NCBI GenBank assembly: GCA_027563935.2
Contig: CM050454.1
Location: 20,395,501 to 20,459,500, forward strand
From: Costus lasius
Taxonomy: Eukaryota; Streptophyta; Magnoliopsida; Zingiberales; Costaceae
DNA length: 64,000 nt
Reading direction: 5' to 3'
Under the pieces are notes generated by a model. The model searched no databases. It worked only from the letters and a program-made list of their open reading frames with translations, and was not told the DNA's origin. A program made the translations under genes and the position numbers. Of the stretch, positions 22,187 through 34,020 are shown in pieces. Positions within the stretch are counted from its first letter, which is position 1, and each line of letters opens with the position of its first letter.

Positions 22187-25100
22187 CTAGAGGTAGAGGA
22201 ATCTCAACCCCATATCTCTAGCGTGACCATCATGCTTTTGCTGTGCTAAAGCCTTGGTCAATGGTCTGCCAGATTGTTCTCTGTGTCAACTCTACTAATC
22301 TTGGCATCACCTCTGACAATGATCTCTCTGATCCGGTGAAATCTCCTGAGTATGTGTTTGGATCTTTGATGAGACCGTTGTTCCTTGGCTTGTGCAATTG
22401 CCCCATTGAGGTCACAATAGAGCTCAATGGGACCCACTACACTTGGAACCACCTAAAGTTTAGAAATGAACTTCTTGATCCAGACGGCTTCTTTGGCTGC
22501 CTCAGAAGCGGCCACATACTCAGCCTCGGTTGTAGAATTATTTACAATGGACTACTTAGAACTCTCTCAGCTCATAGCACTTCCATTTAATCTGAACACA
22601 TAGCCTATCTGCGATCTGAAGTCATCAGGGTCAGACTGGAATGACACATCAGTGTAGCCCTGAACACTGAGCACTTCCTATCCCCCATAGACCAAGAACA
22701 AATCCTTAGTTCTTTTCAGATACTTAAGGATGTTCTTTACAGCCACCCAGTGCTGCAGACCTGGATTGGATTGGTATCGACTGGTTATGCTCATAGCATA
22801 AGCCACGTCTGGTCTAGCACACAACATTGCATACATGATCAATCCCACCGCCGAAGCATAGGGCACTCGACTCATGTCATCCCTTCGCAGCCTATGTGGT
22901 AGGACACTGGCTTTTTGAGAGAGTAAGGCCATGTCTCACCGGAAGGTATCCCTTGTTGGATTGCTCCAAGTTGAACCTCTCCAGGACCTGAACAATGTAG
23001 GTACTCTGACTAAGGGCCATGAGCATCTTGGATCTATCCCGGTAGATCCTCACACCTAGGATATAGGCGGCCTCCCCTAAGTCCTTCATCTCGAAACACT
23101 TACCCAACCACGTCTTCACAGACTAAAGACTAGGGATGTTGTTCCCGATGAGCAGTATGTCATCGACATACAAGACTAGAAAAGTCACCAAGCTCCCACT
23201 AAATTTTCTGTATACACAGGCGTCATCTTCACTTTTGATAAAGCCATAATTTCTCACAGCTTCATCAAATCGAAGATTCCAACTTTGAGATGCTTGCTTT
23301 AATCCATAAATGGACTTCTTAAGCCTGCAAACCTTGTTGGCTTCTATAAGATGGAAGAAGCCATCAGGTTGTGTCATATACACATCCTCTGTCAGCTTCC
23401 CATGATATGCAGCTATAGCAAGAAGAATCCGAATGGATTTGACCATGGCAATTGGCGAGAAGGTTTCATCATAGTCCACCCCGTGGATTTGTTTGAATCC
23501 TTTAGCCACTAGTCTACCCTTATAGGTAACTATGTTGCCATCCATGTCAGACTTCCTCTTGAAGACCCATTTACACCCTATGGGCTTTACCCCATCAGGC
23601 AACTCAACCAAATCCCATACTCGGTTAGCTAACATGGAATCCATCTTGGACCGCATGGCCTCAAGCCATCTCTTAGAGTCCGGTCCACTGACCGCCTCAT
23701 CATAGGTCCTGGGCTCATCCTCAATGATAAAGATCCTGTCGTGTTGGGTCGAAAATGACCCATACCTCTCAGGTGCATGACGAATCCTCCCAAACCTACG
23801 TGGGACCTGTGTCTGAGCATCAGGCTGCCTAGCAACCGGTGCAGGTGGCTCAGGTTCTATCTCTTTTTCTTGTGGTTGCACTTGGGCCTCGTCCAAGTCA
23901 AACTTCCTCCCACTGACTTCTTTCATGAGAAATTCTTTCTCTAGAAAAACAGCACCCCAAGCAACAAATACTTTGTTCTCGGTAGGAACATAGAAGTAGT
24001 ATCCGTTAGTTTCCTTAGGATACCCCACAAACACATATTTATCAGATCTGGGTTCTAGCTTGCTACAATCATAATGTTTGACTTAAGCCTCACATCCCCA
24101 GATCCTAATAAATGAGAGATTAGGGTGTCTCCCACTCCATACCTCGTATGGAATCTTGGAGACACTCTTAGATGGAACGTTATTCAGTATCAGAGAAGCT
24201 GTCTCAAGTGCATGACCCCAGAATGAGGGTGGTAGAGTTGCATAACTCATCATAGATCGAACCGTGTCCAAAAAGGTCCGATTTCTCCTCTCAGACACAC
24301 CATTCCATTGAGGTGTTCTAGGAGGAGTGGGTTGAGATATAATCCCATGCCCTCTAAGATAGTCAAAGAACTCACCGCTCAGGTACTCTCCACCATGATC
24401 TGATTGAAGAGTCTTAATGGATCTACCAAGCTGGTTCTCTATTTCATGTCTGAACTCCTTAAATTTCTCAAAGGATTCAGACTTATGTCTCATCAAATAG
24501 ACATATCCATATCTACTGAAGTCATCAGTAAATGTGATGAAGTAGTTGTACCCTCCTTTGGCTTGTTTACTAAATGTCCCACACACATTACTGTGTATAA
24601 GATCTAATAAACCTTGCGCCCTCTCACCAGTATTGGTGAAGGGTTCTTTTGTCATATTCCCTAATAAAAAAGGCTCACAAGTATCAAATTCCTCCAAGGA
24701 AGTTGAATCTAACAACTCATTTGTATGGAGTTGTTGGATGCGATTCTTGTTTATATGGGCTAATTGACAATGCCATAGGGAAGCACCAACTGAACCACTC
24801 AATTTGATCCTTTTATTATTTATGTTACATATAGAACTATCCATGTCTAAGACATATAACCCATTGTATAAAGTACCCTTCGCATAAAACATGTTTGCAA
24901 ATTAGAAAGAATAAGAGTTCTCCTTTATTTCAAACTTAAATCCTTTCTTTGCCAAGCAAGGAATGGATACAATGTTTTTAGAGAGTGAAGGTACATAATA
25001 GCAATGATCTAGTTCATTTTGAAGTCCAGAAGGCAGGGAGAGAGTCAAAACTCCTACAGCAACAACAGCAACCTGTGCCCCATTTCCAACCCGTAGGTCA

Positions 25101-25747
25101 ATCTCTCCAGGCCGCACCGATCTACTTTTCTTGAGCCCCTACATATTTGTTCAAATATGAGCTCCACATGCGGTATCCAATACCCATGATATGGAAGTAG
25201 AAAGGTTGACTTCTATAACATAAATACCTGAGCTTGGAGACGAAGTCTTGCCTCTCTTCTTCTCATTCTGAAGCTGCACCATGTCCTTTATCATGTGAGG
25301 TGGTCCTCCACATGAATAGCACCGATTATTTCTGATTCTTTCCATCTTTATCTTCAATGTTTTTGTTAAGCCTTTGGGCTCAACACATTGAATGTCTACT
25401 TTAGGAGGGTTGAGCTCAACCAATTTATCAAAGAGCTGCCTTAGATTAGAAATAATCTCAGAGGCACTCTTAGATTCATATTGCCCTTTTAATTCGAGCA
25501 ACATGTTGGTTAGCATCAAATTAGCAACCTCCAAAGTATCAGCCTGATGCTTATCATAAGCATCCTTCTCAGTCGCTGAGGCCAAGCATGGAAGTGGCTT
25601 AGGAATTGGCTGCTCAAGGACATAGAGCTTCCTCTCGAGCTTGAGCACATTTCTTAGGTTCATATACCAATCCAGTAAATTGGATCCAACCAACTTATCA
25701 TTTTCCAGGGTAGATCACAGTGACCATCTGCCATTGTTTACAGCCAT
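22187..25747 (-). pseudogene. gag-pol of copia element U, inactivated
   Basis: Collinear with the N frame but broken by several stops and frameshifts (open pieces 25693-25151, 25117-24902, 24892-24083, 24034-23123, 23119-22892, 22932-22678). Gag begins MAVNNGRWSL near 25747 and keeps the same shortened form as N, with CYSCGGPPHMIKD and no fourth Cys. Protease reads DTACGAHI. Integrase keeps HSNVCG, SDHGGEYLS and SERRNRTFLD. RT has lost 15 residues in frame, between AIAAYH and GKLTEDVY, which removes the MDVKKAFLN catalytic Asp motif; YVDDILLIGN remains. RNase H is fragmentary. It is non-autonomous and old compared with N. Confidence 0.9.
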
Positions 25748-25970
25748 TATTCTAAGAAACAGCAGATTAGTACTACTTTCAGATCATTTAATCTAGACTT
25801 ACATTAAATGACTATGGCTCCCACTATTTTAATCGAATTGACAATCCACAAAGTCAATTGAAAAATTTAAGATTTCCTAGTGAGATGGGATCCTTATTCC
25901 ACATAGGGCTTCGTGTCCCATGAGGGTGGGATGAGATGCACAAAGTAACCCATGCTTCTTAAGGTGGGCA
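25748..25970 (-). other. Start of U leader, truncated
   Basis: Follows the N leader (13678-13905 equivalent) up to AAGGTGGGCA and then stops abruptly at the Q LTR. The rest of the U leader, its primer site and its 5' LTR are absent from the window. Confidence 0.75.
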
Positions 25971-26188
25971 CTAATGCCTTGTATTTTAGTAGTAATATTC
26001 ATAGCTATTTCATGCTAAATCTAGGCTTGTTTTGACACTTTTATACTCTTTATAGGCTTATTTCCTTGATATATTCGGAATCTTCACTTTTTGGTACTTT
26101 TATGGACTTTCAGGTAAAATCACCCTATTTTGACATCTTTTGAAGATTCTAAGGCCATAGGACGATTTCTTATATAAAGATGAAGCTA
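25971..26188 (+). repeat. Q 5' LTR, part 1
   Basis: AT-rich LTR start ending GATGAAGCTA; it rejoins 32628 once element P and one AGCTA copy are removed. It resembles the start of the Z LTR (54857 onward), including the CGGAATCTTCAC word. Its first bases (CTAATGCC) lack a clear TG, so the true LTR start is probably lost at the junction with U. Confidence 0.75.
26184..26188. repeat. Target-site duplication of P, left copy
   Basis: AGCTA precedes TGATAAGTG and is repeated at 32623-32627 after the right LTR. Confidence 0.9.
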
Positions 26189-27672
26189 TGATAAGTGATT
26201 TTTACACCATGTTTTTGCCTATGTTTTAGATCATATTTTGGGCTTATTTGTATGATTTTGTGTTACTATTAGTGTTTTATTCTTACTTTGCACAGAATCT
26301 TCACTTTTTCTGTTTTTATTGAAAATGTAGGTAAAAAGGCATAAAAATGATGGATTTTGAGGGTTTTGAAGTCAAAGCATGATTCCCGAGGAGATCACGA
26401 GCTCACACGTCCAATTTGAGGCAAAAACGGTGAAGAATGAGAGATTTTCGGCCTTGGCCATAATTGCGTATTCGGCCATGAAAGCGACGACGAACAGAGG
26501 ACGAAAATCGGCTAAGTTAAAAAGTTCACTGAAACTTTCACGGGTGAGGCCGTGAATCCATCACGGTCCGTGAAACTTTTTGTGTCTAAAAGCATTATAC
26601 ACCGAAAGAATTACGGCCTTGGCCGTAAACTCATCACGGGCCTTAAAAATGACCGCCCTTCGTGTTTCTCACTCGATTCGACTCCAAACTGAACTAAAAT
26701 TGAACCAAACTCTCTAGAAACCCTCCTAGACCGGTTCTATACTGATTAGACTATAAAAGGAAAGGTTTTGGAAGGATTTCGGGGGCTTCTCGGCATGAAA
26801 ACCTGAGGAGGTAGCGGCGACGGCGAGAATTGATTCTAGGGCAAAACGACGGTGAGAGATCATGCAAAGGAGAGGATTTGATGCTTCATCTTCATCACCA
26901 GATCAAGGGGAAGAGTTCTAATTACTTTCCTAGTGTCTCTTTGCTTTATTTTAGAGAGATTACATGTTTAATTCAACGATGAACATGCTGTTTGCTTTGA
27001 ACATGAACGTGTAAACCTTATCTTTGGGATTTGGGGATAGCCCGTTAACGATTTATGGATTAAATATATTGTTTTAAATCTTTTACGTGAATTATATAGA
27101 TTTGATTTGATTAGAATTGTGTTTATTCCGTAATTTACCCTGATCAAGTAATTTTACGTCTTAGATGTTGCGAGAAGGACCGGGAGGTGAAACGCAACGT
27201 CGGATCTATTCTTTTCAAACCTGTGAATCCGATCACGAGAGTAGTTCGGATTTGCTTGAAGGATTACCATGGTTTTTCATAGAACTTAAAGGATCTAACT
27301 ATGTTAACTGTCACGAGAGTAGGGAGTTAGCATAGTTAGATACCGGATTACGCTTCGGGAGGAGGTAATCTGTACCTTAGGAAAAATCCCTTTCAAAACT
27401 ATATTTTTCTATTGAAAGATTTATTTTTATTAAATTCATATTTGTCAACGTGGTAAAACCCCGAATCCTGAATTTATCCAAATCGATTTTTGCCAAAACC
27501 CTAAAAACACCTTTTTGTTTTCTTGCATTAGAAGTTTCCAAAACAAAAACCATCATTTGAATCGTCTAGATATAGATCAATCGTGTAATCGGTATTTGAT
27601 CGCCAGTTCCTCATTGGGAACGATAATCTTTTTATTACTTCGATAAATCTGTGAACTTGCGGATACTTATCA
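26189..27672 (+). repeat. 5' LTR of P
   Basis: 1484 bp from TGATAAGTG to GATACTTATCA. TATA-like ACTATAAAAGG lies near 26749-26760. Between 26440 and 26660 it carries several short palindromes of the CACGG..CCGTG and TACGG..CCGTA type, for example TTCACGGGTGAGGCCGTGAA at 26537-26556, whose near copy occurs inside the element at 29755-29774. Confidence 0.93.
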
Positions 27673-27678
27673 AGTTTT

Positions 27679-27698
27679 TGGCACCGTTGCCGGGGATC
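27679..27698 (+). other. Primer-binding site of P (tRNA-Asp)
   Basis: TGGCACCGTTGCCGGGGATC, complementary to the 3' end of plant tRNA-Asp(GUC) apart from one base. It follows the LTR end after AGTTTT. This primer type is characteristic of Athila elements. The next 200 bp (to about 27870) are low-complexity T-rich sequence. Confidence 0.88.
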
Positions 27699-27926
27699 AG
27701 GCCAGTCAATATTGATGTAATCGTGAGATTTATAGACTAGACATTTTTTTAAATTGTTTGTTTTTATTTTTATTTTTGTTTTTGTTTTTATTTTTGTTTT
27801 TAGTTTATTTGTTTTTGTTTTCATTTTTTTATTTTTATTTATTTTTCACATTTTTTTTATATAGGTAGTTTTTTTTTTCTCTTTTTGGATTAACACGTTA
27901 TATGTGCAGGAGAACTGAAAAATCAC

Positions 27927-29417
27927 TTGTCTACATATTTTGCATTTCCTGTTCTACATTATATATTTTTGAATTTATTGCATAAATTGAAAAGAATAAT
28001 GTTTAACCAATGTCAATGGTCAAATCAGGGATATGTGCCACCTGTAAAGACTAGAGAATATGTGCCGCCAGTTGCATTTCAATCACCTGTAGCAAGGGTA
28101 AATTCTTTTTCTCAACACACTGAATATTTAAGAATGAAATCTTATGTTACTTGTGATATTTCTGGAAGCTATTATCATTATCCTTCTGAGTGTCAATTTG
28201 GGAATCCTACCAGTTCTAATTTATCACGGTACCAAGATGATCAGTATAATTCTAGATGGAAAAATCAGCAAACTTCTTTTGATGAGGATTTCTCAAATAA
28301 TATTTCAGAACCACACTTTGAGGAATCTGAAGAATCTATGCTAGAATCCATGCTTGAAAAAATTATAATAAATCAGAGTAAGGAACTTGTAGATCTTAGT
28401 GAGATGATTGCTCAGCTTACTTCTCAAGTAGAATCTATATGTGCTAATACTAGAATGCTAGAAACATAGATAGCATAACAAAGTTGTATACTTGAGTTTG
28501 ATTTGGAAAGTGAAGATATTCATAGTATGATTGATGGCACTAATAAAAATGAAATAAAGGAAGAAATCCATGATGAATCTAAGAATTTTGTAGAGTTAGA
28601 TCAATCATTAGTCATGACTCCTGATTGTAATTTACCTTCTGCAAATTTTGAGGATTCTGCAAATTTTGATGATTGTGATTTACCTTCTTCGAATTTTGAT
28701 GATTTTAAAAATTTTGATAATTGTGATTTACCTTCCTCAAATTTTGATGATTTGGATGATTATGATTTACCTTCCTCTGCAATTAACCAGCCATCTAGTC
28801 GCCTCTCACATAATGAAGTGTCTTGCAACACAAATACTTGGGACATGTTTGAAGAGATATATGAATTTTTTGAGTCTTGTGAGAAGAAGGATGATGAATT
28901 TAAAGATCCTCAAGAAAGAACTAATGATATAGATGGGGATGAAATTGACAGTGTTAAGATGAAATACCCCATTGAAAAGAAAGAAATTGAGAAAAATTAT
29001 GAGGAAGAGGATCTTATGCATATTGTACCATCAATTCTTATTCTCAAGGAAAATCCATTAGAAATTTGCATGATTAATGATGAAGATGATAATTTTAAGG
29101 ATAATGATGATGAAGTGATTGAAATATTATTTGATGCAAATTTAGCTACAGGTACCCAAGAGAAGATAGCGCATGAGATTCTTGATTTCATTGGCATTGA
29201 GGTAAATGAAAAATCAAATTTGAAATTTGAAAACTTTTTGATCAATCCAGGGTATGAATTCTTTGATTTTAATTCTAATCTTCTTCCAATTGCTAATGTA
29301 AATCTAAAGGAAGAATGCATGATATTACTCTTGGATAAATATAAGAAAATTATTGATTATTCTTTGCATGACGTTAACTCTTGTTTTTGTATGCATGTAC
29401 TGGCTACTGCAACATGA
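27927..29417 (+). pseudogene. P gag/linker-derived acidic ORF with two stops
   Basis: One reading frame of about 496 codons, interrupted by TAG at 28467 and TAA at 28476 where related proteins read Gln (LETQIAQQ-like context). Both fit C-to-T changes in CAG and CAA. The likely real start is MFNQCQWSNQ near 27999. The first part holds a helical stretch (LVDLSEMIAQLTSQVES) like the gag C-terminus of R and Z. The second part is very acidic with a tandem repeat of the DLPSSNFDD kind (four copies, about residues 45-90 after the stops). The end, DYSLHDVNSCFCMH, matches the linker just before RT in R (GYSIDDLKGINPSFCMH), where the frame stops. It is thus gag C-terminus joined to the pre-RT linker, with protease and pol removed. 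Confidence 0.75.
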
Positions 29418-31138
29418 ATCCACCCGTTTAACTGGATATATTTGGTGGACACACTCTTGAGGAGAAGGAAAAGTAGAAGATTATATGCTCTCTACTATGA
29501 CACAGATTCACCAACTCCATCATGACATGAAGCTTTGGTCAAGCTAATGACCTTAAACAAGCGCTTTTTGAGAGGCAACCCAAACTTCTGATTTTTATTA
29601 CTCTTAGTTTCAGTTTTTGATTTTCTTTATATTTTAATAAATTTTTGCAGCATGATTTGATGAATTTTTATTGATGAAAAATTTTAATAAGTTGTTTTTG
29701 CTTGTAGGAATTTTTGGAAAATTTTTACTTGGAGGAAAAGTGTTCAACGAGATGTTCACGGGTGCAGCCGTGAAACAATTATAAACCGTGATGACGACAT
29801 TTTCTTTGTGAGTATGGTTAATATGAATTTGATTGTGAAACATGATGGTATTTAATGTTTGAAACTTGTTTACATTATAAAACATGATTATCTTTAATGT
29901 GATATAGTTTCTAAATCTTTTTGGTTCATGTTTTCATATTTTGATATAATTGCATAGGGAATCATAATATATTTTAAAAGGAACTCTTGAAAAATTTTTC
30001 TGAAATATGTCATTCATTGATTTTAATGTTTATGTATATGCAACAACTTAAGTCTAGGGTGTCCTTCATATATTTTGCTTTTTCATCAAAGCTTTATAAA
30101 TATGTATTTTGAATGTTTATGATTGTTAAGGATGATCAAATTTGTTTTACCCTTGATTTTGGACTTAGGAAACATTTTGAGTGATTGATTTGATAACTTA
30201 GGGAATTTTTGAAATTTCATGTAGACTTAAATTGTTAAGTAAATTCAATTCTGGTATTGATAAAATACATATGTGAATTGTTATATGTTCAAACGACACG
30301 TGCATAGTATCTTTATACTTGAAGTTTAATTTATCTATTTTTTTTTGCTTGATGGAAATTTTTATGAATAGAAATTTGGTGATTTATCTTTTTAAAATGA
30401 GATTTGCTCCAACTCCTCTAGTTGAGAAATCTAAAGTCATGAGTTATATTATAACACGAGTTGGTATACTTTAAATCTGTTACGATCAAGTATCAACAAC
30501 GATTTAAGTACCATGCCACTGACCGGCTTTCTCCAGAAAAAGAAAAAGAAAAAAAAGGACAAAGACTCCTCTACTTGGCACTGATAAATTTGACAGTGGT
30601 ACCTAAGACATGAGTTGAAGTCTAATAATAATAAAAAAAAGAGGATGAAAATGGAGAAAAAGAGAAAGCTGTAGGCCATGTGGACAACTCCACTGACTTT
30701 CATGATTGAGACTATGAGTTAAATTATACTACTTTGTAGTATACTTTAAACATGTAATGATGCTAACAGTAAATAGCATATAACAGTTTAAAGACCAAAT
30801 TGCTTTAAAAATCTCTTATCTTTAACATCACTGAAATTCTTGAAGTAGAAATTTTATATGTTAAGTGAAATGGATGAAAGTATTTGATGCTTAGTGTGTG
30901 TTAAATGGATGTTATGACATGAATTGTAAATTTTATCTTTCTTGGATTGTAACCTCTTGGGAATTTATTTCTATTATGATTTTTCTTGAATTACTTGAGT
31001 TTGAAATATCAATTGCTTAATTTGTAAACTGAGGATATTAATAGGGGCAAAAACAATTGAAAAATCCTTATCTTTACATTCTTTATAAATATCAAGGTAT
31101 TGCTTGAGGACAAGCAAAATTCTAAGTCTAGGGTTATT
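29418..31138 (+). other. P 3' non-coding region with conserved hairpins
   Basis: Starts with the post-pol block AGCGCT..GAGAGGCAACCCAA (29560-29584), shared with Q, R and S. One palindrome follows, TTCACGGGTGCAGCCGTGAA, at 29755-29774. Near 30568-30618 is the CTCCTCTACTTGGCACT block shared with R and S. Close to the 3' LTR, TTGCTTGAGGACAAGCAA (31100-31117) can form a 7-bp stem. No coding sequence is recognisable. Confidence 0.75.
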
Positions 31139-32622
31139 TCATAAGTGATTTTTACACCATGTTTTTGCCTATGTTTTAGATCATATTTTGGGCTTATTTG
31201 CATGATTTTGTGTTACTTTTAGTGTTTTATTCTTACTTTGCACAGAATCTTCACTTTTTCTGGTTTTATTAAAAATATAGATAAAAAGGCATAAAAATGA
31301 TGGATTTTGAGGGTTTTGAAGTCAAAGTATGATTCCCGAGGAGATCACGAGCTCACACGTCCAATTTGGGGCGAAAACGGTGAAGAATGAGAGATTTACG
31401 ACCTTGGCCGTAATTGCGTATTCGGCCGTGAAAGCGACGACGAACAGAGGACGAAAATCGGCTAAGTTAAAAAGTTCACCGAAACTTTCACGGGTGAGGC
31501 CGTGAATCCATCACGGTCCGTGAAACTTTCTGTGACTAAAAGCATCATACACCGAAATAATTACGGCCTTAGCCGTAAACTCATCACGGGCCGTAAAAAT
31601 GTCCGCCCTTCGTGTTTCTCACTCGATTCGACTCCAAACTGAACCAAAATTGAACCAAACTCTCCAGAAACCTTCCTAGACCGGTTCTATACTGATTAGA
31701 CTATAAAAGGAAAGGTTTTGGAAGGATTTTGGGGGCTTCTCGGCACGAAAACGTGAGGAGGTAGCGGCGACGGCGAGAATTGATTCTAGGGCAAAACGAC
31801 GGCGAGAGATCACGCAAAGGAGAGGATTTGATGCTTCATCTTCATCACCAGATCAAGGGGAAGAGTTCTAATTACTTTCCTAGTGTCTCTTTGCTTTGTT
31901 TTAGAGATATTACATGTTTAATTCATCGATGAACATGCTGTTTGCTTTGAACATAAACATGTAAACCCTATCTTTGGGATTTGGGGATAGCCCGTTGATG
32001 ATTTATGGATTGAATATATTGTTTTAAATCTTTTACGTGAATTCTATAGATTTGATTTGATTAGAATTGTGTTTATTCCATAATTTACCCTGATCAAGTA
32101 ATTTTACGTCTTAGACGTTGCGAGAAGGACCGGGAGGTGAATCGCAACGTCGGATCTATTCTTTTCAAACCTGTGAATCCGATCACGAGAGTAGTTCGGA
32201 TTTGCTTGAAGGATTACCATGGTTTTTCATAGAACTTAAAGGGTCTAACTATGTTAACTGCCACGAGAGTAGGGAGTTAGCATAGTTAGATACCGGATTA
32301 CGCTTCGGGAGGAGGTAATCTGTACCTTAGGAAAAATCCCTTTCAAAACTATATTTTTCTATTCAAGGATTTATTTTTATTAAATTCATATTTGTCAACG
32401 TGGTGAAACCCCGAATCCTGAATTTATCCAAATTGATTTTTGCCAAAACCCTAAAAGCACCTTTTTGTTTTCATGCATTAGAAGTTTCCAAAACATAAAC
32501 TATCATTTGAATCATCTAGATATAGATCAATCGTGTAATCGGTACTTGACCGCCAGATCCTCGTTGGGAACGATAATTATTTTATTACTTCGATAAATCC
32601 ATGCACTTGCGGATACCTATCA
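31139..32622 (+). repeat. 3' LTR of P
   Basis: 1484 bp, same length as the 5' LTR. It begins TCATAAGTG (TG mutated to TC) and ends GATACCTATCA before the duplicated AGCTA. It keeps the same palindromes (31390-31610). Confidence 0.93.
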
Positions 32623-32627
32623 AGCTA
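32623..32627. repeat. Target-site duplication of P, right copy
   Basis: AGCTA, identical to 26184-26188. Confidence 0.9.
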
Positions 32628-33870
32628 CACGTCAAATTTGGGCCAAAACGGAGTTAGCCTGAAAAATACAGGGGGTTTACCAGTTTCTTCGCCAGACCAG
32701 CAGAACCTCACAGTGAGCTTCACGAATGGGTTCACCAGATTTCTTTCAAGCCGAGAACTTCACAGAGCAAAGCACAGCCTGCGGGGTTCACCGCGCTTCT
32801 TTAAGCCAGATTTCACAGAACAAATCGCCAGGTGAACCCGATGGGGTTCACCCGTGATTCCAACCCAGACTCGCGGAGACCGAGTTCCACTCGGATTTTT
32901 AGTGATTTCTCACTCGTTTGACATCCAAATTTGGCAAGTGAGGACTCTATGGAAAGCTCTTTCAAAGGAGAATGCAAAGGATATAAAAACCCTAATTTTC
33001 TTGCCCTAATTATTGAGCAATCACATGACAAAGTGGCGGGGGCAGAAGAACTAGGCGACAACACGAGTTCGGGGCGATTTTTCGAGATCTGATCGTCGGA
33101 ACGCTTCGATTCTTCAGGATTTGTTTTGGTTTATCTTCTCCTATCCTTTAGAAACTCTTCCTTGTGATCTTCCTATGTTAAAAGAGAGATTTTTAAGTGT
33201 TTCAATGACGATTGTAGCGTAAACCCTATTTTGGGGCTTGGTTGAAACCCGTTGACGAATTTAATCGCAAACTTTATCTTTATTCTGTTATTTGGATTAT
33301 GTTGTGAGCATATTTTTCTTTAAAGTGTTTATTTCATGATTTTACCTTGGCCGAGTACTTTCACGTGTTAGCCATTACGATGCATATCGAGAGAAGAATC
33401 GTAAGGGTGGAATCCCTTAGTAAAACTTGCGAGACTCCACACGAGAGTGCTTAGTTTTTGCTCGAGGGTTTTATAATCTGCCATAGAACTCATTGGGTTT
33501 ATCTTAGAACGATCCACCGCGAGAATAGGAGGTTGATCTAAGTCGAACACCGGGGTGTACACTTGAGAGAGGGCACCTTGTACCTTAGGGTTAGATTCCT
33601 TGTGCAAAATCAATAATCCAAATAACCGACATCTGTCTTGTTCGATTAAAGTAGTCATCGTGGTGGAAACCAAAGCCCTAATTTCTCTCTCATATTTAAT
33701 CCCTGCAGTCGTAGCGTTGATTGCTTGTTTTCGATTTCTACTTTCAAAACCCAATTTCGATTCGCCTAGTTATTAGGACTCGGATTTTCTGGTACTCAAC
33801 CTTGTTCCCTATGAGATTCGACATCTTTTATATTACTTCGACATAACCGTGCACTTGCGGGACGTGTCCA
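32628..33870 (+). repeat. Q 5' LTR, part 2
   Basis: Continues from 26188 (GAAGCTA|CACGTCAAATTTGGGCC) to the LTR end CGTGTCCA. With part 1 the LTR is about 1.46 kb. It carries GGTTCACC-type palindromes (32690-32860), notably GGTGAACCC..GGGGTTCACC at 32831-32852, the same word as the array in the Q interior. Confidence 0.85.
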
Positions 33871-33875
33871 GTTTT

Positions 33876-33893
33876 TGGTGCCGTTGCCGGGGA
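33876..33893 (+). other. Primer-binding site of Q (tRNA-Asp)
   Basis: TGGTGCCGTTGCCGGGGA, one base different from the exact tRNA-Asp complement, six bases after the LTR end. Confidence 0.88.
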
Positions 33894-34020
33894 ACAACGG
33901 TTGATATTAGTATACTTCTGAGAATTGGTAGACTAGGCCTTAGGTTAGATTTTCTTTACTGTACTGTTATTTTTCTTTTTTTTTCTCTTTATTTACTTGC
34001 TGTCTTAGAACTTTATAATT

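Larger units (their letters stand above)
26189..32622 (+). mobile_element. Non-autonomous gypsy element P (Athila-like)
   Basis: A complete 6434-bp LTR element in the Q LTR, with two 1484-bp LTRs, a tRNA-Asp primer site and an AGCTA duplication. The LTRs differ at about 65 positions by hand count (near 4%), so P is much older than N. Its interior (3466 bp) encodes only a gag-linker-like acidic product. There is no protease core, RT, RNase H or integrase. It keeps the two non-coding hairpins seen in R and S. It must have been mobilised by an autonomous Athila-type relative. Confidence 0.93.

Noticed and set aside
27730..27870. Lys-rich open frame on the minus strand (KTKTKIKIKT)
   Set aside because: Translation of a T-rich low-complexity leader.
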